Shown piece after piece: positions 1-5,812 of a stretch of 9,776 nt of DNA. Location: assembly GCA_017379255.1 (NCBI GenBank), contig JAFNWZ010000189.1, positions 1 to 9,776 on the forward strand, given 5' to 3'. Position 1 is the stretch's first letter; each line of letters begins with the position of its first letter. The notes beneath the pieces are model-generated. The model ran no database searches. It had not been told where the DNA came from and worked only from the letters and a program-made list of their open reading frames with translations. The position numbers and the translations under genes are program-made. The DNA comes from Akkermansia sp. GTDB taxonomy: Bacteria > Verrucomicrobiota > Verrucomicrobiia > Verrucomicrobiales > Akkermansiaceae.

Positions 1-910
1 ATTCACGGTGAGTAATAGCGTTGATAAGCCCTTCTTGCCATGCAAATTCTGGGTATTCCGGAGTAGTGTCAAACTTTCCAGTTAGAGGATTCAGGGCGGT
101 GAACTCTCGCAGCTGGGTTCCGATGAAAGATTTTGCCTGGTCAATGAGCTTCAAAATAGGCGCTTCAATAATTTTGTCTTTTACAATATTGAGTTTTGTG
201 CCCTGTAATGCGGAGTCCCCTTCGTATCTGATGAAACGTACACGACAGTTCTGGTAAAACTGACGGACGTTTTTGGCGAATAATAATACTGCTGCATGAG
301 TCAGCTTTCCTTGGCGTAGCATGCCGCGAGCTTCTAAAACTTGTTCAGTAGGAATCGATGAGGCATCAATAGATTCTTTATACTGTGTAATCAAATCTTG
401 ATCCAAGTCGGCAACAGAGGCATAATCGCAGAGTTCTTCTTCAAATTTCTGAAGCTGCTTTTGGTATTCGAGCTGGCGTAGGTTATCCCCTTTCATTGGG
501 ACGGAACGATCGCCGATTCGCAGAAAGGTATCATCTTTTGTAGTTCGGATGATTACCTTATGTGCAGATTGAATGTGCAACAATAGCAGTCGATCCTCTT
601 TCCCTTCTTTGTTGACGATGGGCATGAACTCATAATCATACTTGGGCATAGGTTTGCATGCCGATCGAGGTGCATCAATCAAATTGTTTAGTTTATCAGT
701 AGATAGATTGTTGATACCGTCTAGTTCCCCATTATCGTTGATTCCGATGATTATTGCTCCTCCTTCGGCATTGGCAAAAGCTGAAATATCTTCTGCAAGT
801 TGGGATGGCTTGCACATAGCAGACTTTCGATCAAAAATGATATTCTCACGTTCCGTTGTGATATATTTCAAGGTAAGTCTTGTGTCGTACTTTGACTTTG
901 GATTAGCCAT
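1..910 (-). CDS. AlbA_2-domain putative DNA-binding ATPase (Schlafen-like), C-terminus beyond window
   Basis: The reverse strand reads open for 303 codons from an ATG at 908-910 to the window edge, so only the N-terminal part is seen. Residues about 20-66 fit the AlbA_2 / Schlafen-type DNA-binding fold: an E-x-x-x-F-x-x-K stretch (E22, F26, K29), then LAEDISAFANAEGGAIIIGI and a following DNGELDGI. The last visible residues, GLINAITHRE (294-303), match the N-box of the GHKL-type ATPase domain (EAxxNAxxHRxY) found C-terminally in COG2865-like proteins. Known relatives are described as transcriptional regulators, and some are linked to phage or defence regions; which applies here is not shown. 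ATG 910 is preferred because the next Met (residue 32) lies inside the AlbA_2 motif. There is no Shine-Dalgarno sequence, and the promoter ends 6 bases before the ATG. The gene is divergent from the tail-like cassette. Confidence 0.85.
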   Translation of the reverse strand, partial: MANPKSKYDTRLTLKYITTERENIIFDRKSAMCKPSQLAEDISAFANAEGGAIIIGINDNGELDGINNLSTDKLNNLIDAPRSACKPMPKYDYEFMPIVNKEGKEDRLLLLHIQSAHKVIIRTTKDDTFLRIGDRSVPMKGDNLRQLEYQKQLQKFEEELCDYASVADLDQDLITQYKESIDASSIPTEQVLEARGMLRQGKLTHAAVLLFAKNVRQFYQNCRVRFIRYEGDSALQGTKLNIVKDKIIEAPILKLIDQAKSFIGTQLREFTALNPLTGKFDTTPEYPEFAWQEGLINAITHRE

Positions 911-916
911 ATCCTC

Positions 917-944
917 ATTATACAGTAGGTAAACTTGGTGTCAA
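917..944 (-). promoter_or_regulatory. Consensus sigma70 promoter of the AlbA_2 gene, apparently leaderless
   Basis: On the reverse strand a perfect -35 TTGACA (939-944) is followed after 16 bases by a perfect -10 TATAAT (917-922). The ATG at 908-910 begins 7 bases after the last T of the -10 box, which is where transcription usually starts. The mRNA should therefore be leaderless or nearly so. The spacer is 1 base shorter than the 17-base optimum. Box matches are seen directly; the start site is inferred. Confidence 0.75.
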
Positions 945-997
945 GTTACATGCTGGGTCAAGAAGCTTGAAAAGCAAGACTTATGTGGATTCCATTG

Positions 998-1162
998 CTA
1001 TGTATGCCACGGATTACTCCAAAGGAACTCCGCACCTACTCTGACTTTTGTGTCAAGAGCAAACCCTTGCCCGGTAATGAGTTCTGCGCGGGCATCGTAA
1101 CCGGGTTGTTGTATTTTGTTGTGCTTACGGGGTGGCCTGTTATACTGCGCTTTGTAAGTCAC
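998..1162 (-). pseudogene. Possible small or remnant coding segment of unknown function
   Basis: The reverse strand is open from 1183 to the TAG at 998-1000, 61 sense codons bounded upstream by an in-frame TAG at 1184-1186. The only plausible start is GTG at 1160-1162, giving 54 residues; it has no clear ribosome binding site. The peptide has a balanced, protein-like make-up (for example QPGYDARAELITGQGFALD), and alternating residues in its second half could form beta strands. The plus strand is also open here in exact codon register (983-1195, 70 codons, hydrophobic and Cys/Trp-rich), which is less protein-like. I do not recognise the family. It may be the tail of a disrupted gene or chance. 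Confidence 0.25.
1119..1146 (+). promoter_or_regulatory. Weak candidate promoter for the tail-like cassette
   Basis: A -10-like TATACT (1141-1146, five of six consensus positions) follows a poor -35 TTGTGC (1119-1124) after 16 bases. It would give a leader of about 120 bases that includes the strong hairpin at 1224-1257. A second TATACT at 1166-1171 lacks a -35 partner. Prophage late genes are often read from far upstream, so no local promoter is strictly needed. Confidence 0.2.
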
Positions 1163-1223
1163 CGCTATACTTGGTGCCTGACGCTACCCGAATAACAAAC
1201 ATACTGTACGCATGATAATGATT

Positions 1224-1257
1224 GGGGCAGCCCGGTTCTCCGGAATCGGGCTGCTCC
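1224..1257 (+). promoter_or_regulatory. Strong C(UCCG)G tetraloop hairpin in the leader of the 1276 gene
   Basis: Bases 1224-1238 pair with 1243-1257 in an unbroken 15-bp stem with two G-U wobbles (1226/1255 and 1235/1246). The core arms are GCAGCCCG and CGGGCTGC. The loop is TCCG closed by C-G, a member of the very stable UNCG tetraloop class, when read on the plus strand. No T-run follows on either strand, so it is not a classical intrinsic terminator. It ends 18 bases before the ATG, leaving the Shine-Dalgarno sequence AAGGA (1263-1267) free. It may protect the 5' end of the transcript, mark a processing site, or be the upstream gene's U-less terminator. Confidence 0.6.
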
Positions 1258-1275
1258 GGAAAAAGGAAAACAACC

Positions 1276-1776
1276 ATGTCTCAACTACTCAATTCCATAC
1301 CGTACCGCTGGCATGTGGTTTACAGCGCCGATGCCTGCACCGTCACCGATATTCAGGGAAATACCTGTTGTTCTGTTGCCCCTGGAGGCTCTGCCGTTTT
1401 CTGGAGCGTGGGTAAGCATGTCTGCCTTTCGTCTGATTCCGCCCGCATGTACCCGCTGACGGAGGATGTATCGGCGGTATTTGCGCGTTTCTCACCGGGG
1501 GAACCCGTCCGCGCCCTGCTTTCGGATACGCTCGAAATCCGGCATGCTACCTGGTTCAACAATACGGAGCATACTGCCATAACGGTGCGCCCTGCTGCAT
1601 GGCAGGACAGGGTGCTGACCTGTTATCTGAAGACGTCTGTACCGGTTTCTCTTGCCGGTGTGCACTGGCTGTATGGAGAACCTGACATGATGGAGGGTTA
1701 CACTTTTGTTGTTGCCCTGCAGCAGGTGGATGCCTCTACTGTTCTTGCCAACCTCGCATACAGCCTGCCCCAATGA
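1276..1776 (+). CDS. Unknown protein, probable phage tail-module gene (166 aa)
   Basis: ATG 1276 is chosen because AAGGA (1263-1267) sits 8 bases upstream; an in-frame TTG at 1222 would put the hairpin inside the coding region. The product has no signal peptide, membrane span or recognised catalytic motif. It carries Cys21, Cys31, Cys32 and Cys50 in an N-terminal half that looks beta-rich (DACTVTDIQGNTCC, then a GGSAVFWSVGKHVCL stretch), and its C-terminus ends in FVVALQQVDASTVLANLAYS. It overlaps the next gene by 4 bases (ATGA at 1773-1776), which implies translational coupling to a LamG-like tail or surface protein. That context, rather than homology I can name, is why I call it tail-associated. 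It could equally be an accessory protein needed to fold or attach its neighbour. Confidence 0.75.
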   Translation: MSQLLNSIPYRWHVVYSADACTVTDIQGNTCCSVAPGGSAVFWSVGKHVCLSSDSARMYPLTEDVSAVFARFSPGEPVRALLSDTLEIRHATWFNNTEHTAITVRPAAWQDRVLTCYLKTSVPVSLAGVHWLYGEPDMMEGYTFVVALQQVDASTVLANLAYSLPQ

Positions 1777-2609
1777 GCATTCCTTGTAACATTGACCCTC
1801 TTGGAACTCGCGATATTTTGCCTGTGGGCTATACGCAGCTTGAGTATCTGAAGGGCAGCGGCCACCAATTTATTAACACGGGAGTATACCCCGATGCCAG
1901 CATCGGATGCTGCATCGAAACGGAACCTTCGCAACATATTGTCTATGCTTTGCTTGCTGGTGCTGCGTCGGGTAGCTCTGGATTTATTCCACTTAGTAAT
2001 TACAGCAACTGTACGATTGGTTTCGCAGACAAAATATCGAATCATTATCCGCAGACGGATGGTTCAAGTGTTTCTTCGGGCGCTGAGGCGATAGGCAAGG
2101 GGTACAAGGCATCTGGCCGGATAAGGACCGCCCTCAATTACATGTGCTCAGGGAGATGGGATTATGAGGACGATAAGAATAATGTGTCTCGCGGTGTTGA
2201 ATTAGCTTCCTTTGGGTTAAAAATCTATCTCTTTGCACGAAATTATAATAACATGCGACCTGGAGATGCTTACTTTTACGGCTGGGCTGCACCGATTTAT
2301 TCAGCGCGTTTATCAAAAGAGAAGAGACTCATTGCTGATTTTGTGCCTGCGCTTGATACCAATGGCACTCCGTGCATGTTCGACCTTGTGACCCGCCAAC
2401 CGTTCTATAATCAGGGGCCGGGTGCGTTTGTCGCAGGTGTTGAAAACCAGCCCCAGCTGCATAAGCTGCTGCGCAGCCTGCCTGACCGCACGGGGCAGAC
2501 GGTTGGCACATTGCAGGTGCGGCTGGCTGCCCCGTTGCAGACGGAGTCGAACTTTGCCGCGCTGGATGCTATGGTTGCAAAGAATTGGGAAATATCACAA
2601 TCTGCATAA
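1773..2609 (+). CDS. LamG-like (concanavalin-fold) putative phage receptor-binding or surface protein (278 aa)
   Basis: Residues 20-37 (YTQLEYLKGSGHQFINTG) match the opening strand of a LamG/concanavalin-like domain found in gut phage tail proteins and large surface proteins, whose usual form is LEYIxSxGxQYIDTG. The domain's closing part lies near residues 175-222, with IYSARLSKEKRLIADFVPA, a DTNGTPCMFD stretch and FYNQGPGAFVAG; this is normally read as LVRDFVPxxD...PCLYD...FYNxGxGxF. A separate tail at 224-278 ends in AKNWEISQ, like the ends of phage and BspA-like modules. The fold usually binds glycans, so cell-surface recognition is the likely role (inference). Translation starts at an ATGA overlap with no Shine-Dalgarno sequence. 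There is no signal peptide, which favours a phage structural protein over a secreted host protein. Confidence 0.8.
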   Translation: MSIPCNIDPLGTRDILPVGYTQLEYLKGSGHQFINTGVYPDASIGCCIETEPSQHIVYALLAGAASGSSGFIPLSNYSNCTIGFADKISNHYPQTDGSSVSSGAEAIGKGYKASGRIRTALNYMCSGRWDYEDDKNNVSRGVELASFGLKIYLFARNYNNMRPGDAYFYGWAAPIYSARLSKEKRLIADFVPALDTNGTPCMFDLVTRQPFYNQGPGAFVAGVENQPQLHKLLRSLPDRTGQTVGTLQVRLAAPLQTESNFAALDAMVAKNWEISQSA

Positions 2610-2614
2610 ACACG

Positions 2615-2824
2615 ATGATTTACGCATATAAGGAGCGAAACAAGTCTGGGAATTACCAGACGGCGGCTGGAACCCGCTACCTGGTGCATACGGCCTGCCG
2701 TGTGCATGGAGCACGCCGTGCCTGTTGGAAGGAATATGAGAGCCTGGAGTCGGCCCTCGCTGCTATGAAGCTCACGCTGGTTCCTGTGCCGGAGGAGGCG
2801 GAACTGGCCCCGGTGGAAAGCTGA
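2615..2824 (+). CDS. Small unknown protein following the tail-like gene (69 aa)
   Basis: The ATG at 2615 lies 5 bases after the previous stop and no ribosome binding site precedes it, so reinitiation is likely. An in-frame TTG at 2585 would add 10 residues and overlap the previous gene by 25 bases. The product has a basic N-terminal half with two cysteines close together (HTACRVHGARRACW) and an acidic, proline-containing end (PVPEEAELAPVES). No family is recognised. A perfect AAGGAG (2630-2635) and a 6-bp inverted repeat (GTCTGG 2644-2649, CCAGAC 2656-2661) lie inside the first 16 codons, but no start codon follows the AAGGAG at useful spacing. The open frame and position support a real gene; function is unknown. 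Confidence 0.6.
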   Translation: MIYAYKERNKSGNYQTAAGTRYLVHTACRVHGARRACWKEYESLESALAAMKLTLVPVPEEAELAPVES

Positions 2825-2831
2825 AAACAGC

Positions 2832-2876
2832 CCCTCCCTGCAAGATAGGGAGAAATCAGCTGTCTTGCAGGGAGGG
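2832..2876 (+). terminator. Long hairpin closing the tail-like cassette, possibly bidirectional
   Basis: A perfect 14-bp inverted repeat (CCCTCCCTGCAAGA at 2832-2845; reverse complement at 2863-2876) with a 17-base loop starts 8 bases after the stop codon of the 69-aa gene. No T-run follows on the plus strand; on the minus strand only a mixed sequence follows. It lies between two convergent transcription units, where a terminator is expected. The loop and left flank can form a competing structure, in which ACAGC (2827-2831) pairs with GCTGT (2859-2863) and TCCCT (2835-2839) with AGGGA (2848-2852). Confidence 0.6.
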
Positions 2877-3030
2877 ACTTCACAGGGGTATTATAGCGGC
2901 AGGGGCATCCTCATGGCCTATCTCGGCGCTTGTCCAGGCGGTGCATTCTGCTTCATGGAGGAATGAGGTAGTTACCTGCCAGCAGAAGACCAGAAACGCT
3001 ATTTCATGGTGCAGCCGAGAATGTCTGAGT
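2877..3030. other. Convergent intergenic stretch, no gene seen
   Basis: This gap lies between the hairpin and the end of the polysaccharide operon. The longest plus-strand reading frame from an ATG (2913) is about 17 codons, and I see no RNA gene, repeat or promoter that stands out. Confidence 0.6.
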
Positions 3031-4290
3031 TTAGGAGACCGGTCGTGAAACTTTGCTCATCAGTTGGTTCTTCATTCTCCTCAGCCTGTTGTATGCTCTG
3101 TGTATAAGTCCATTCTTCCGGATGAGGAATGGGCCGCACTGCACGCGCTGGCATAATTCGCGGTACAGGCGGGGAATGGGCTCTGTATTCAGACGTTTGA
3201 GGGTTGATTCCCGCTTAGCTGGAACGGGGGCTTGGCGCAGGTAGGTGGTACGCTGCCCCTGGAGCAGGTTTTCCACCGGTTCCGGGTGTAGGTGAATCTG
3301 CCCTGATTCTTCAAGTGATTTCAGGATGCGTTTCCCTTTGTCTGTGTTGGTCAGAAGGGAGCCGATGCCTTTGCGTATGGGCCAGTCCGGATGCAGGTGT
3401 TGCAGATTGCCCCAGAAGTCACCCAGCGTGATATCCCCGGCACGGGGAAATCTGGCATGCGGACATGCATAACAGGCCTGATTCAGCGCCAGGTCTCCAA
3501 TAAAGAGGCGGATGAACATATCCTCCTTGTTACAGTGGGAAATGGTACTGCCATCGGTGAAGATCTTGGTAACCTGGTAGTTCTGCCAGTCAGTTGCTTT
3601 GTCTCGGAACCGGATTCGCTCAATGGCCTTGCCCTCCTGGCGTTCCCATTCGCGTATATAGCCCAACAGCAGATTCCGGCTCGGCACGCCGTGGCACAGT
3701 ATATCTACCAGCAGCAGGTTCTCGTAGTCTTTGCGTAAATACTGCCTGAGCGCATAGACCTGGCATGCTGTGCCGCAGAAGAGAACGCGCCGCCCCTTCT
3801 TCAATTCCGCCCGCACTTCCCGGTATACCATGCCGGGAATGGCCTGCGTGTATTTGGAGCCTCGCATGGCGGCGAGTTCTTCCTTGTTCTCTGCCTTGGA
3901 GAACCGGGCAGTGTCCTTGTTTGCCCAGACAACGCCGAATACGCAGCCTCCCGCCGCAAAGACTTCATCCGCCAGGGCTGTGAAGATGCCCCCGCTGCTG
4001 CTGGCAAGGTGTGTGTCTTCTTCGGCGTGCCATCCTCCATAAGCTGACGGCGTTTCGAGAGCGGTGGACTGTTGTTTTTGCTGGTGGCCGGGTTGCGCCG
4101 GGCACGCCTTGACACAGGCCCCGCAGTTGATGCATGCGTTCACATCTACTTCGGGGGTCAGAAATCCCTCCTTGCTCCAGACCATGCGGATGGCGTCTTT
4201 TGAACATACATTTGCACATAGCCCACAGCCGGTGCAGTTTGGGGGGGGCGTGATGTATTTTGGTGCTGGAGAGGTTGCTGTGTTGTCCAT
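3031..4290 (-). CDS. Coenzyme F420 hydrogenase/dehydrogenase beta-subunit family iron-sulfur flavoprotein (419 aa)
   Basis: Two ferredoxin-type [4Fe-4S] motifs open the protein: C19-x2-C22-x2-C25-x3-C29 and C53-x2-C56-x2-C59-x3-C63-P. They are followed by FrhB/FdhB N-domain features (SSSGGIFTALADE near 97-109, MRGSKYTQA 142-150, LFCGTACQV 170-178, DILCHGVPS 196-204) and the C-domain signature (CYACPHARFPRAGDITLGDF, 273-292). Members of this family in polysaccharide loci are thought to be flavin and iron-sulfur oxidoreductases; their substrate is not established, and F420 itself is not implied. It is the last gene of the operon, 63 bases after flippase 2, beside a pyruvyl transferase, a pairing often seen. 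No Shine-Dalgarno sequence precedes the ATG. A C8 tract spans codons 14-17, just ahead of Cys19, so any slippage would abolish both clusters. Confidence 0.93.
   Translation of the reverse strand: MDNTATSPAPKYITPPPNCTGCGLCANVCSKDAIRMVWSKEGFLTPEVDVNACINCGACVKACPAQPGHQQKQQSTALETPSAYGGWHAEEDTHLASSSGGIFTALADEVFAAGGCVFGVVWANKDTARFSKAENKEELAAMRGSKYTQAIPGMVYREVRAELKKGRRVLFCGTACQVYALRQYLRKDYENLLLVDILCHGVPSRNLLLGYIREWERQEGKAIERIRFRDKATDWQNYQVTKIFTDGSTISHCNKEDMFIRLFIGDLALNQACYACPHARFPRAGDITLGDFWGNLQHLHPDWPIRKGIGSLLTNTDKGKRILKSLEESGQIHLHPEPVENLLQGQRTTYLRQAPVPAKRESTLKRLNTEPIPRLYRELCQRVQCGPFLIRKNGLIHRAYNRLRRMKNQLMSKVSRPVS
4241..4248 (-). repeat. C8 homopolymer at the 5' end of the reductase gene
   Basis: Eight G on the plus strand are eight C in the coding strand: ACG CCC CCC CCA, codons 14-17 (Thr-Pro-Pro-Pro). 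With the A8 run at 4299-4306 it is the longest single-base run in the window. Poly-C or poly-G tracts of this length near the start of surface-glycan genes are a known basis of slipped-strand phase variation. Here the frame is intact. Variation is inferred, not shown. Confidence 0.6.
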
Positions 4291-4298
4291 GTTTTGTG

Positions 4299-4306
4299 AA
4301 AAAAAA
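4299..4306 (-). repeat. T8 homopolymer just upstream of the reductase start
   Basis: Eight A on the plus strand (T8 on the coding strand) lie 8 bases upstream of the ATG at 4288-4290. A length change here would alter leader spacing or RNA structure. It follows the palindrome at 4307-4319, so the pair resembles a weak, AU-rich terminator or attenuator reading into the reductase gene. Confidence 0.45.
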
Positions 4307-4319
4307 GAATATGATATTC
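4307..4319. promoter_or_regulatory. 13-base AT-rich perfect palindrome between flippase 2 and the reductase gene
   Basis: GAATAT (4307-4312), one central base, then ATATTC (4314-4319). It is the only clear symmetric element in the 63-base gap and could be an operator half-site pair or the stem of a weak attenuator with the adjoining T8. No regulator can be named. Confidence 0.3.
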
Positions 4320-4353
4320 AAGCACAAGTAGTTGAGGGGGGATGCAACCTGGT

Positions 4354-5802
4354 TCACTTCTGCTTTTTTCTGAGCTTGCCTTTGATGAAAGACAGGAGTT
4401 TGACGGCCGTTTCATCCTGCCTTATCCACAGGAAAAGCAGGTAGATACCCAGCGAGGACGAACACCCTGCCGCCAGCCGGTAACAAGCAGGCCAGGATTG
4501 CTGGTCAATGAAGTAGGCCGGGATATTAGCCAGGATTGCCAGGGTGAGATAGGGGAGGAAGTCCGCCGCCAGATGCTTGATTCGCAACTCGCTGATACGG
4601 GTCACAATGATGCTGGATATGGTTAATCCGAAGAATGATGAGAAAGCGGCAGCATAGCACAGGGCCTTGACGCTGTAAAAGGCGCACCAGACCATGACGG
4701 CTATGCTGACAACGCGTAATACAATCTCGCACTTGAGATTCAGGTCAGTTCTTCCTTGAATGGTGCATAAATTCATGTTGAGCCCCAGCAGGGGGTTGAG
4801 CATCCATCCGAAACAGAGGATTTGCGCGTATACGGAGGCTGTGCTCCAGGTTTCGCCGTACAGGAAGACGATGAGGGCCGAGCTGTTGGCTGCCAGGGTA
4901 ATCATGCCCCATTCAACGACTAATGAAATCATTCGTGTATACTGGCGGTATACATGGATGAGTTTGGAGTGGTCGTGCTGGAGCGTGGCAAGGATGGGGT
5001 AGGTGACAGGGTTCAGCGTGCTTGTTATCAGGTTGAGCGGCATGCTGCATGTATGCTGCGCTCTGCTGAAGTATGCCAACTGGGCTGGTGAATAGAATTT
5101 GCCGATGATGAAGGTGCGTATTTCCTGGTAGAATTGGGTCAGCATCCCCGTCATGGCAAGGTTAGCACCGAAGCGGAAGAATTCCTTGAACGAGTTTGTG
5201 GAGAATATGAACTTAGGTTTCCAGGGCGAGACAATCCAGATGATGACGAGGGTGAGAATACCGGTAATGATGCCTTGGAGCATGGGGGCCCAGTAGCTCC
5301 AGCCTGCATAGGCAGCCCAGATGGTGAAGGGCATGGCTGCCAGGGTTGTACACATCGAAACGAGGGCGGGAGTCTTGAACTCTCGCCGTGCCTGGTAGAG
5401 GGTCATGTGCACGCTGACGGTGGAGTTCAGGAACATGAGCAGGGCAGAGACTCGTGTCAGATTGGTGAGCGCGGGCTGGTCAAAGAACCAGGCAAACCAG
5501 GGGGCTGCCAGAAAGAGGGCGGTGGAAAGAACCAGACTCATGGCCACATTGAACCAGAAGACGGTGCAGATGTCTTCGTCGGTACGGTCCTGCTTGCGCA
5601 CTAGCGCTGCTCCAAAGCCACATTGCTGCAGTTGCCCGGCGATGGCGAAGAAGATGGCCGTGAGTCCGAGGATGCCCATTTCGTCCGGACTGATGAGGCG
5701 TGCCAGAATGATGCCGTACAGAAACTGCACCGGTTGCATGGTGCATTTCTGGATAAGCCCCCATTTGACGCCGCGGGCGGTTTCTTCCTTAACGCTGGAC
5801 AT
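4354..5802 (-). CDS. Oligosaccharide flippase 2, Wzx/MATE-like (482 aa)
   Basis: This is a polytopic membrane protein of the polysaccharide exporter type (Polysacc_synt_3 / WzxC-TuaB-like branch of the MOP superfamily), predicted to move lipid-linked oligosaccharide across the inner membrane. The typical start is present: ETARGVKWGLIQKCTMQPVQ, then ARLISPDEMGILGLTAIFFA and GFGAALVRKQ. Later markers are NSTVSVHMTLYQARREFKTPAL, IIGKFYSPAQLAYFSRAQ and YPILATLQHDHSKL, and about 12 hydrophobic segments follow one another. Length is normal for the family. The ATG at 5802 lies 10 bases after the pyruvyl transferase stop, with no clear Shine-Dalgarno sequence, so coupling is likely. The basic C-terminus (KGKLRKKQK) is cytoplasmic. 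The protein is colinear with flippase 1 at 8281-9714, so the two are homologues, but the identity is scattered, which argues against a recent duplication. Confidence 0.93.
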   Translation of the reverse strand: MSSVKEETARGVKWGLIQKCTMQPVQFLYGIILARLISPDEMGILGLTAIFFAIAGQLQQCGFGAALVRKQDRTDEDICTVFWFNVAMSLVLSTALFLAAPWFAWFFDQPALTNLTRVSALLMFLNSTVSVHMTLYQARREFKTPALVSMCTTLAAMPFTIWAAYAGWSYWAPMLQGIITGILTLVIIWIVSPWKPKFIFSTNSFKEFFRFGANLAMTGMLTQFYQEIRTFIIGKFYSPAQLAYFSRAQHTCSMPLNLITSTLNPVTYPILATLQHDHSKLIHVYRQYTRMISLVVEWGMITLAANSSALIVFLYGETWSTASVYAQILCFGWMLNPLLGLNMNLCTIQGRTDLNLKCEIVLRVVSIAVMVWCAFYSVKALCYAAAFSSFFGLTISSIIVTRISELRIKHLAADFLPYLTLAILANIPAYFIDQQSWPACYRLAAGCSSSLGIYLLFLWIRQDETAVKLLSFIKGKLRKKQK

Positions 5803-5812
5803 GGATTTGTTT

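Noticed and set aside
2630..2635. AAGGAG as the ribosome binding site of a shorter version of the 69-aa gene
   Set aside because: No ATG, GTG or TTG follows at usable spacing in any frame, so it is taken as internal sequence.
5134..5604. A 156-codon plus-strand open frame opposite flippase 2
   Set aside because: It is the antisense shadow of a well-supported flippase gene; its peptide is Gly/Glu/His-rich without domain features.
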